Part shown: piece by piece, positions 53,149-62,882 of the stretch
How the letters are laid out: each line of letters starts with the position of its first letter
Position numbering within the stretch: position 1 is the stretch's first letter
Source: Papiliotrema nemorosa
Taxonomy: Eukaryota > Basidiomycota > Tremellomycetes > Tremellales > Rhynchogastremaceae
Direction: 5' to 3'
Length of the DNA: 64,000 bases
Assembly (NCBI GenBank): GCA_032158125.1
Contig: JASKOT010000028.1
Coordinates: 124,001-188,000 of the forward strand
Made by a program: the position numbers and the translations under genes
The notes under the pieces: model-generated
The model's database searches: none
What the model was told of the DNA's origin: nothing
What the model saw: only the letters and a program-made list of their open reading frames with translations

Positions 53149-55808
53149 ATGACTCGAATTGCCCAGCTCAAAGTGGAGCACTATCCCACACCGATCGGTA
53201 TAGAAACCACGAGACCTCGACTCTCATGGATCGTCGAGGACACGCCGGATGATTGGTATCAGCGAGGGTACGAAGTGACCATAAGAGTAAGTCGACCACG
53301 TTATTCAGCTCATGTCAGCGCGACGCAAAGGATCCCGAGATTTACTCGATCGCATCGTCCAGCTCGGTTCTCGTCGATTGGCCATCTTCTCCGCTCACCA
53401 GTCGAGAAGGCGCCAGCGTGACTGTCCGAGTTCAGGGCAGTGACTCGGAATGGACATCTCAAGCTAGCGTCTACCTTGAAGCTGGACTGCTACATCGCTC
53501 AGACTGGCAAGCCGTCCCCGTATCCACCCCTCCATCTCGAGTGGATGTTGCAAAGCAGCCGTTTCGAGTCCGACACACCTTTACCGTCTCGTCCACCACC
53601 AAGGCCAGACTCTACATCACTGCGTTGGGTCTGTACGAAGCGTACCTGAACGGAAAGCGGATCGGGGAGGATTCCTTGACGCCGGGGTGGACGAGCTACT
53701 ATGCACGGCTCAACTACCAGACGTACGATGTTACAGAACTCCTTCAACCGGGCGAGAACGTGTTTGGCGCTTGGGTCGGGGAGGGATGGTATGCGGGGAT
53801 CTTGGGGTACCAAGGTGGAACGAGGAACATCTACGGGGACAGGATTGGGCTACTAGCTCAGCTGGAAGTGGATGGGCGGGTTGTTGCCAGGAGTGGAGAG
53901 GGATGGGAATGGTCCTACGGGGCGATCAAGACGTCGGAGATTTACAATGGAGAGGTGTACGACTCGACTCTGCCCGATGTTGACTTGAGCGCCGGGGAAT
54001 GGGAGGCTGTCGAGGTTCTGGACTTTCCCTCGGCCACCTTGAACTCTACGCAGTCGCCTCCGGTCAGGATCGTAGACACGGTCAAGCCGAGGGAGATCAT
54101 CACAACGGCATCTGGAAAGATGGTGGTCGATTTTGGGCAAAACTTTGGCGGGGTGATTAGGATTCTCTCCGAGCCCCCAAACGCCGGACAGCTGGTCATC
54201 CAACACGCCGAGGTGATGGAGCACGGCGAGCTGGGGACGAGGCCGCTTCGATATGCCAAGGCCACCGAGGTGATCACCCTCGGTGGGGGTTCGCTCAAGG
54301 GGTATATGCCGAAATTCACCTTTCACGGATTCCGATATGCCGAAATCACTGGCTGGCCGGGGCTTCAACTTGGCGACCTCGAAGGGGTCGTCGTGCAGTC
54401 TTCCATGCAGCGTGCGGGCCACTTTTCCTGCTCTCACGAGCTCATTACTCGTCTTCACGAAAACTGCGTCTGGTCGACCATGGCGAATACCATTAGCGTT
54501 CCGACGGATTGCCCTCAACGAGACGAGCGACTCGGCTGGACGGGAGATATCTGCGTCTATGCGCCGACCATGTCGTACCTCTTTGACACCTCGGGATTCC
54601 TCGCTGAATGGCTCAGGGATCTGGAGCACGACCAGAGGAGGTTGGACGGCATCGTGCCGATTTTTTGTCCCGATACCGGTACGGATCACTCTTTCCCCGA
54701 GGCCATCTGGGGCGACGCTTCGGTGCTCACACCTTTTGATACGTATTGCGCCAATGCCGATCGACAAGTGTTGGCTCGACAGTATGATTCGGTCAAGCTG
54801 TGGTTGAGCAAAGGAGTGCAGCGTAACCCTGCCACCGGTCTCTGGTCAAAGGAGCAGGATCAGTTGGGTGATTGGCTGGCACCGAAAGCTCCGCCCGAGA
54901 CGCCGAATATGGGACCCACCGATAGCATTCTCGTCGCCGATGCTTGGTTGATTCATACTACAAAGACGGCGGGCAAGATTGCTCGGGCTATTGGGAAAGA
55001 TCGGGATGCAGAGGTGTTCGAGGCGCAGGCGGAGCATCTGACCTCGGCGTTTTACCTCGAGTATGTGACGGCTTCAGGGAGGATCTTGTCGGATACTCAG
55101 ACTGCCCTCTGTCTGCTTCTAAAGTATGACATTTTCCCTACCGCAAAGAATGGCTCGACAGAGTCGCCGGCCGCGCATTACCGGAAAATCTTTTCGCAAC
55201 GTCTCGTCGAGCTGGTGAGAAAAGCCAACTGGCAGGTCGATACGGGGTTTGCCGGCACTCCGATCATCCTTCAGACGCTCGCCGATACCGGACACATTGA
55301 TCATGCTTACCGAATGCTCCAATCCAAAAATTGTCCCTCTTGGCTGGCATGCGTGCTGCTCGGCGCCACCACCATCTGGGAGAGGTGGGACAGCATGTTG
55401 TCTGATGGGTCCATCAATCCCGGTGAGATGACCAGTTTCAACCATTACGCCCTGGGCAGCGTCGCGAGCTTTATGCACGAGTACATTGGAGGGTTGCGGT
55501 CGTTGGAGCCTGGATGGAAGAGGTTTTCGGTGAAACCCCAGCCCGGTGGTACGGTGACTTGTGCCAAGACGAGTCATCTCACTCCATATGGGATTGCATC
55601 GGTCGAGTGGGAGGTAAAGGATGGGAAGATGACCGTGGACGTGGTGGTCCCGCCCAACACGTCGGCAGAGGTGGAGCTGCCGGGCCTGCGAGAGTCGGTT
55701 GGAAGTGGAAAGAGGCACTTTGAGATGGCGTTTCAACAGCCAGCCTTTCCGCCGAAAGTGTACGAGCCTCATTTCGCCCCGGTCCGACCGAATGAGTGGG
55801 TTGCGTAG
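53149..55808 (+). CDS. GH78 alpha-L-rhamnosidase, apparently intracellular
   Basis: Hydrolyses terminal alpha-L-rhamnose from glycosides. Exons 53149-53286 and 53331-55808 give 871 residues; the single 44-nt intron is phase 0. Start MTRIAQLKVEHYPTPIGIET, typical of the N-terminal Ig-like module (PRLSWIVE). No signal peptide is visible, so a cytosolic enzyme is predicted. Bac_rhamnosid_N features are ARLYITALGLYEAYLNGKRI, LTPGWTSYYARLNYQTYDVT, NVFGAWVGEGWYAG and VVDFGQNFGGVIRI. The (alpha/alpha)6 catalytic domain has SCSHELITRLHENCVWSTMA, then VPTDCPQRDERLGWTGDICV with the acidic catalytic cluster. WGDASVLTPFDTYCANADRQ and TIWERWDSMLSDGSINPGEM follow. The C-terminal beta-sandwich ends PVRPNEWVA. 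Length matches bacterial-type GH78. Having only one intron near the 5' end is unusual for a gene this long here and may reflect horizontal origin. Confidence 0.94.
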
Positions 55809-56347
55809 CGGATGACATATCTTATGCACATTTCGTTACATATTGCAGGCTAGCGCACGCAAGACTACTTACGGGGATCTCACAACGCTTTCGGCGTATC
55901 GAGCTATTGTGACGAGGGCGTGGCTTGGAGCAGATCAGAAGTCGAACATGGGTCGAGCGCACGGTCGAACACCGCCGACAGCGTCGAAAAGATCTTTGGT
56001 GTTGACGGTGCACTATTCATAGGCGGGCATGGGTGATCCACCCTGGAAACGCCACGCTCTGTCCGCTTTTGAGAGTTTTTAGCTCGAGGTATTTTGGGAC
56101 TGCAGCTACCTATCTATTTCTCGCGTGTCCAATACTCACATGTGATGCATGCCTGCAGAACAGCGCCCTGATTTGGTATCTGTATCAAGAGGGATCTCAT
56201 GCTCGGTCCCGTCATGTGTGCTGACCGCTGCAGCGGGAAAGACCTGCTACTCGGCTCCAGATCTCCTCGTTTCGCCGTCCCTCGCAGGAATCTACCAGTA
56301 CCCGTCACGATTCTCATGTATGGTGTGCCATTCACGCGAGATCAAAT
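55809..56347. other. Intergenic region downstream of the rhamnosidase
   Basis: About 540 bases with short incoherent frames only. No gene or element recognised. Confidence 0.4.
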
Positions 56348-56641
56348 CTACTGCGCTTCCGAGGTGGGGACGGCTGCATTCATGATACGAGATTGGGCGG
56401 CGCTTTCTGTGACTGGCGCTTCAAGTGTGATACCGAGCAAATCTACAATCATCCGTATACGGCTGGCGCTGTCGCTGAATGACCTCGTCACCCCATACTG
56501 TCCTCCAGTAGCGGTATCGATATCGCGGCCTACGTCCTCCAGCTGTTGCAGTATCGTCCCCAGTCGGCGGCGGAGATCCCGTGGCACGATTTCAACCTCG
56601 TCATAGAGGATACTCGGAGCAGTACGCAAAGCGTTGCTCAT
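56348..56641 (-). CDS. Possible small hypothetical protein inside the glycoside cluster
   Basis: Not recognised. A 97-residue minus-strand frame from the ATG at 56641 (MSNALRTAPSILYDEVEIVP) reads like protein: RDLRRRLGTILQQLEDVGRD and SASRIRMIVDLLGI would form amphipathic helices. An upstream in-frame ATG at 56791 adds 50 less convincing residues. It stops at 56348 with no obvious further exons. There is no signal peptide or known motif. It lies between the rhamnosidase and the GH3 glucosidase, in the same orientation as the latter. It may be a real small gene, a remnant of a longer one, or chance; confidence is modest. Confidence 0.4.
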   Translation of the reverse strand: MSNALRTAPSILYDEVEIVPRDLRRRLGTILQQLEDVGRDIDTATGGQYGVTRSFSDSASRIRMIVDLLGITLEAPVTESAAQSRIMNAAVPTSEAQ

Positions 56642-57040
56642 GGTATGGGGGTTATTTGGGCGTCCGGGTGATTCGGAACTGTCAAATGGAAATTGAATTG
56701 AAGGACAAAAGTTGTTTTGCCTCAGAAACTGGTTAGTTGCATGATCAAATTCTATATTTCTATGTGCATTGATAAAGCTATGCTTTTCCATGCGGAGCCG
56801 GTCAGTGCCTTGCCAATCTTACTCGCGCCACGCCCTGTGGCGTTCCGGTATCCGATGCTAGCGTGCATTCTCGGAATCTAGTCACGAACACCGGTCTGAA
56901 CTATAGTCTGGCGAGCGAGTGCGGCACCGGCATGTGGATGTGTCCATCGCTGGTGCCCCGATGCCAAGGCTGCTTTTTTCATTCACTTATAAGGTCTATT
57001 ATATCTTCTTTCCTTTCCTCCGACCTGCAAGTGTCCCGCT
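56642..57040. other. Intergenic region upstream of the small frame, downstream of GH3
   Basis: About 400 bases, A/T-richer than average (ATTGAATTGAAGGACAAAAG; ATCAAATTCTATATTTC). TTATAAGGTCTATTATATC at about 56987-57005 may serve 3' processing of the GH3 gene. No gene seen. Confidence 0.4.
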
Positions 57041-59643
57041 TCACTTCTGAAGGGTCAAGGTGATATTGCCCGACTGCTGGACGTCTCTGCTCGAGTTGCC
57101 CACGTAAACCGTGTGAATACCATCCGGGATGGTCCAGCCCGCAATGCAAACGTTCCAGTAGCTGCTGTCAGAGTCCCACCAATAGGCCGAGACGCACCTG
57201 AGATCCCGTCGAGTGAGCTCAAAAGTGACTCGCTTTGTCTCTCCCGGCTGAAGATGAGCCGTATCAAAACCTCTCAACATTTTTGGCGGCGCTCCCTCTG
57301 CGGGCGAACCGAGGTAGAGCTGCGGTACCTCGGTACCGTACACGTCACCCGTGTTGCAGACGTCCACGCTGACCCATGCAATCACATCGTAGAGGTTTTT
57401 CGAATTCGCGGGTGCATCGGCGTCGAGCGAATCAGTGTTGGCTGATACAGCGATATTTTCCATCTTGAACGTGGTGTACGAGAGGCCTGCGTGTCAGCGC
57501 GTGATCGGTTGGCAAGTGACTTGCCAAATCCAAAGGGGTAGATCGGCTCAATGTTTTGCTGATCAAAGTGTCGATAGTCGATAAACAAACCCTCGGTGTA
57601 ATCGATATCCTATGATCAGCTGCGGCGTGCTCGGGTGACTCACGACGAGACTCTGGTTGTTGGGCTGCAGAGTCGTGTCGGCCACGGCGGGAAAGTCGGA
57701 CATCTGTGGTGAGCGATACTATACAGAGACTATCCCTACATTGGCAGCAAGAGTATGGGGAAGCTTTGCTCCTGGATTCACGCATCCAAACAAGACATCA
57801 ACCACCGCGTTGCCCGACTCTTGTCCCAAACCCCCAGCGTCCAAAATGGCAGTGACATTCTCATGATCGTACCATCCGACCGTTTCGAACGGCCCACAAG
57901 AACTGTACACGACAATTGTGTTATTACACGCCGACGCGACAGACCTCACAGTCTCCTCGCCTTCAAAACTCGCAGTGAGGTTGACCCTGTCGTATCCTTC
58001 CCCGCATTGCGTTCGAATGTCGACGATGCAAGCTCCATTATTGTTTCCAGTAGTCGCAGCATAGGCGGCTTGTCGAGTGTGATTGAGATTGTCAAAGTAG
58101 GCGTTGATCTGCGACTTTCCTTCCCGAGCTTTGGTCTGCAGAGCCTCGTACAGGGTGATCAGGTACGGGTTGTTGGCGTAGGAAGCGCCAAAACCACCAG
58201 CAAAAGTGCTGGGCTCGTTGGACGGTGCAAAGCCAAATCCATTGGCCGTGGCCGGGTACCCAAAGAGGCTCACGGCTAAGTGTCAGCCAGTGCCAGTGCC
58301 CGACACCTACTCGAAGCTTGTCCAAAGACGGAAATGTAGCCACCACCTTGAAGAGGAAGAGCTTTGTTTTCATTCTTGAGCAGCACGATCGACTTGGCAC
58401 CAATCTCTCGCAACATCTCGTTTCGTTGAGGATCCAGAGCATTTCGGGTTGTGTCGAGCGACGGGAATCCATTATTTTGACCAGTCTGGTACCAAGCCGA
58501 GACGATCCGAGTGACCATGTCGTCCAATCTCTCGTATGGAATCGTGCCGTTCTCCAGAGCGCGGGAAAAGGTACTGTTCATGCCAAACGGGGCTGTCATG
58601 AGCACCAATCCTCAGCGTCCGACCCACTCGGACCACCAAAGCCTCCGCCTTCCCGACCGAATGGCGGGGTTGTAAACCCAATGACTGAATCGAGACCGGT
58701 CAAAGCAGCATCAATTTCAGTCCCCTCGTACACGGAACCAAAGTCGGACAAGACCCATCCTTGAAAGTTGAGCTCTTCGTGGAGCCATTTACCCAAAGAG
58801 ACGGGATCGGCACAGGCATATGTACCGTTGAGACCGTTGTACGAGCACATGACAGACACGACACCCGCGTGCACGGCGTCCTGGAACGGCCAGATGTACA
58901 ACTCGTGAGCTGTTCTGGAACGTCAGAATGGGTCCTGAAGCTCGACTGACCGGTCATCCATGTTGGAGCTGGTCCATTGACGTCCAGTCTCTCCGTCATT
59001 GCCGATATAATGCCGGACCATGGCCATGACGCCTTGATCTTGCAGACCATGGACATGCTGGATAGCAGCTTGCCCCGCGAGATATGGGTCTGCCCCGTTG
59101 TCTGCCAATGAGCCAACGATGGGCACCAGTATCACCCACACTCAAAGCCCCGACCTGCTTGCGGGGTCCGCATGAGATTGACACCAGGACCAAACTGAGT
59201 CGTGATCCCTTTGATCCGGGCCTCTTCACCGATCGCCTTGGCTCGTTTATACCAGAGATCTCGGTCCCAGCTGGCGGCAGCTGAGAATCAGCGCGCACCT
59301 TGGACTACACCCACCAGTCAAGGCTTGAGGCATAGAGGACGCAAAGGGCGCCCCTCGGACACCTTCCGAACCATCGGCATAGAACAAACCGGGGTATCCC
59401 AGTCGCTCGACGGCTCCGACCGGCGCATTGGAGATGGACTGTTGGGTGATGTTGAGCTTTTCCTCTAGCGACATTTGTGCCACAAGGGCTGTCATCAGCA
59501 CGAGCTCTTGAAGCTTCCTGCTCACCCTTGGCTTGATTGTAAGCATCTTGCCAACCGTCCGAGCCGTCTGCGTACGGGATCAAGTAGTCCACTTGGGCCA
59601 GCACCGGGAGGATTGTGGCTAATGCAACGAGAATTGCCCTCAT
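57041..59643 (-). CDS. Secreted GH3 beta-glucosidase
   Basis: Extracellular or cell-wall glycoside hydrolase family 3 enzyme removing beta-linked glucose. Start at 59643 with signal peptide [17 protein letters not shown]; stop at 57041; about ten exons. The N-terminal TIM barrel includes [36 protein letters not shown] and [40 protein letters not shown] carries the KHF/RHY-type substrate His, and [20 protein letters not shown] follows. The nucleophile Asp lies in [20 protein letters not shown]. The second domain has [20 protein letters not shown] and [12 protein letters not shown]. The C-terminal fibronectin-III-like domain has [29 protein letters not shown] and [20 protein letters not shown]. 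Catalytic regions look intact. One intron is only 35 nt (58276-58310). It diverges from the sugar transporter gene. Confidence 0.93.
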
Positions 59644-60341
59644 TTTGGTGTCGACTTGGGGGGCTGTCCCATCTGGCCAAGGTTACTCCTTTTATGCTTG
59701 CCCCGCTGCGGTGCTGCATCGTGCCCCATGGCGCCAAGCGTTCCCTACTTCGGGCAACAGCGAAATGAGCTCGAGGTCCAGAGGTTTGTCGGGTCCGGTA
59801 CATCACCTAGCTGATCATGACGGTCGCCATCGGGTTAGACCCGGACGGGATGGTCCGTCAAAGTCAAAGGTCGACCTTTTCGTCCGCTCCAGTAGGTCGA
59901 GCAGAAGAACCTTTACACCGAGCTCCTTGTGCATTTCGGTCCATCATTAGCCCACCGGTAATTGCCGAGCGAGTCCGTGAGAAGGCCCTTTAACAGGTCT
60001 TGTCACGAGGATGCGATGATGTAAAGTCACTGCATGGCATTATGTTGAACCGAGCATCACGGCGCTCAGGAACGCCACGTGACCAATCGTCGGACAATAT
60101 AGCCTACAATGTGGACGCCCCTCCGGCATTTCAATTAAACCGGGTGCTGCGCTGCCGCCTGGACTCAACTTTGGTCCGGTCTTTTTTCATCGATGGTTCC
60201 CCGTACGGAGCTTCGTCCGCTCCTGCTACACATCATGCTCTCATCATCGATATATAAGCGGGGCCAAGGAATGTCGATCGTTCCCCCACACTCGACTCTG
60301 TCCATCACATTAGTGACACACGACACAAGGTTGAGCCCACC
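59644..60341. promoter_or_regulatory. Divergent promoter, GH3 glucosidase / sugar transporter
   Basis: About 700 bases. A TATA box TATATAA lies at 60251-60257, 85 bp before the transporter ATG. A CACGTG E-box lies in GCCACGTGACC near 60078. Several CGG/CCG half-sites are present: CCCGGACGGG near 59849, TGGTCCGTCA, CCACCGGTAA, GTCGGAC and GTCCGGTC at 60174-60181, the last shared with the regulator/GH78 promoter. Confidence 0.5.
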
Positions 60342-62302
60342 ATGACGACACTTCAAGGAAACCCCCATCTCGAGGATGAAAAGGCCGACGCATACCAAGG
60401 TATCGAGCATCGAGATTTGGAACAACATGTCGATCTAAAAGGACGAGAAGCTCATGAAGCTTTCGAACAAGGTCAAGTCGCCACGGGATACGAAAACATT
60501 TCAATCCCTCAGACGTTTGTCAAGTTCAAAATGGCTTGTCTCTTTTGCTTCTTGGCTACTTTTGCTGCTGCAACAGATGGGTATCAAAGTGAGCTATTGC
60601 ATATACACCGAGTACTACGCTGACGAATAGTCGGTATCAATGTGAGTGAGATCGGCGTCGATGATTATGGTATACTAACATCAAAGGGTAACATCATTGC
60701 CAACCCTGGTTTCGTCGAGCAATTTGCTACCGAGACCAACGCTGCCGGTGCAAGGATCCTATCCGCCCCTGTATTATCAGCCATCGGTACGATTCAGTCT
60801 GTCGGGCAGATTATTGGAATGTGTTCCTTACCTTTGTGAGCTCTTTGACACTACGACCTGATCGACCCTAAGCTCGTAGCCTCGCCTCCAACTTTGGTCG
60901 AAAGCCAGCAATGTTTGCCCTCTGGCTGATCCTCGCATGCAGTGTCATCTGCGAGTCTGTCGCGAAAAAGTGGCAAGTCTGGGTTAGTAACCAACTCGAC
61001 CTTTGGCTAGCACGCTGACATTCAGTTTGTTGCCAAGCTGTTCTCTGGTATCGGAGTCGGATCGCTCCAATTCGTCACGCCAACCTACGTCTCCGAAGTC
61101 GCACCCGTCCGAGTCCGAGGTTTCCTCTTGATGATGTACAACTTTTGGTTCTCGGTCGGTGGATTCTTTGCTCCGGTCGCACTCCAAGTCATGTCCACCT
61201 ATGCGCCCAAAGACTTTCGAACACCCATCTACACTCAATGGGCCCACATTGGCGTCATGTTGATCATCTACGTCTTTTTACCCGAATCTCCCGCATGGCT
61301 CGCGTCCAAGGACCGAGTCGAAGATGCCAAGAAGAACATGCGAAAAATCTACAAGGGCGTCGAGGGTTTCGATGTCGACGAACAATATCTTGTCCTCCAG
61401 CAGACCATCGCGCACGAACGGGCCGTTGCGGCCGAGCAGGGCACCGAAAAATGGTGGAGCATCTTCAAGGGAGTCAACGCTCGACGAACATTGGCCTCGA
61501 CTTGGGCTCTGTCCAGTCAACAGTGAGTCAATGTGGAAATGAACAGGGGGCTGACCTGCCCAGAGTCTTAGGTTTGACATTGTTCTACACCTACAGTGCC
61601 TACTTTTTCCAAACGGCAGGAATTGCCGACCCCTTTGCAGTCACTTGCATCACCAACGGCATCCAATTGGTCATCATTCTCATTGTCGCTGCCACGGTCG
61701 ATCGATTTGGACGAAGAAACATCTGTTGTGGCGGTTTGACCACAATGTGCGTCGCCGTCACCCTCATCGGTATCTTGGGCGTCACCAAGCGAAGTGACGC
61801 CACCAACAAGCTCCTGGTCTTCTTCTCCTGTATCTTTAGTGAGTCATATGTGAGACAATATCACTATGCGCTGACAGACCCAGTTGTCGGTCTCCAGTGT
61901 TCCGGTTCTACCGGTTGGGGTTTCGTCGGAGAGCTTTCCTCTCAGCGACTTCGACCTTATACTGCCGGATTTGCTGCCGCCATCTCGTGTGTTGGAGGTG
62001 TCATCATGAACGTTCTGGTCCCATACATGCTCAACGAGAACCAATGGAACTGGGGTCTAAAAACCGCATTCTTCTACACTGGTCTCGGTGCACCCTTTGC
62101 CGCCGCCTCGTGGTTTATCATCCCAGAGCCCGCTGGGTGGGTCTATCAACAATTTATTTATCGCATGTACTGACAGGACAGGCTGTCAGCTGCTGAGCTT
62201 GATGAACTGTTCGAGTCCAAGGTCAAGCCGTGGCGATTCCACAAAACCAAGACTGCTCTCCAGAAATCGCTCGAGGCGGAACGATTGGCTGGACATCGGT
62301 AG
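60342..62302 (+). CDS. MFS sugar transporter (glycoside/disaccharide H+ symporter type)
   Basis: Plasma-membrane sugar porter. Start in gcccaccATGACG (MTTLQGNPHLEDEKADAYQG); about eight exons; stop at 62300-62302. After a ~70-residue cytoplasmic tail: KMACLFCFLATFAAATDGYQ and IGINVS, then SAIGTIQSVGQIIGMC and LASNFGRKPAMFALWLILAC (loop 2-3 GRK). FVAKLFSGIGVGSLQFVTPT and YVSEVAPVRVRGFLLMMYNF (PESPA-type 'E..P...RG') follow, then FLPESPAWLASKDRVEDAKK, VDRFGRRNICCGGL (DRFGRR) and GFVGELSSQRLRPYTAGFAA. The end is FIIPEPAG, then LSAAELDELFESKVKPWRFH. Twelve spans are expected. It resembles fungal alpha-glucoside/maltose-type porters rather than hexose transporters, consistent with import of a di- or oligosaccharide or glycoside. 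Divergent from the GH3 gene; likely co-regulated. Confidence 0.92.
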
Positions 62303-62882
62303 ATTTTCCGCTATCGGAAAGTACACTGGCAGTGCTTGTTGGGAGAACCATGGCTGTGCAGAGGTCAAGCTGTCTATACTCGTAGCCGGTGCTCGTAATC
62401 ATAGTTTCAAGATAACTGGGTGATGCAATGTTTCCGGGTGCCATTATCTCCCGTACCGCTACGCTCATATTCTCGCCGTTGCAAGATGTATGTGATCCTC
62501 GGACCACCAGTGAGCTCGCATGTAGTAAACCTCGAAAAGGTACCATAGAGTTGAAAGGGATCGCCGTGGTGCACCGTGGGAAGATTGAGAAATGCCCCGT
62601 TTGCGTCACGATCCCCCCTCGACGCCATCCATTGGACACCCGTCACCGTCAACAACAATCACCATAGCACGTTGGGAGACGACACATCCAGCATCCTGGG
62701 GTTTAGACCGACTCGGCTGTTAGGGAAGCATTGCACTCCCACTCGAATTCTGGGAAAACCCGACTCGAAGCGCTCAGAGTCACCGCAGCACCCATCTCCA
62801 ACGTCATAGCGCTCCGGGTCGCCTACCCCGCCTAGCGATACAATCATCTTCTGAGCGACGCAGACCGAGCACCAATTCCGCC
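62303..62882. other. Intergenic region between transporter and AP180 gene
   Basis: About 580 bases. Minus-strand frames such as 62223-62639 do not show coding character. CACTCG/CGACTC-containing sequence near 62705-62770 is imperfectly repeated (AGACCGACTCGGC, AACCCGACTCGAAGC) but no element can be named. Confidence 0.4.

Noticed and set aside
53853..54767. 304-residue minus-strand ORF
   Set aside because: Antisense shadow of the GH78 catalytic domain.
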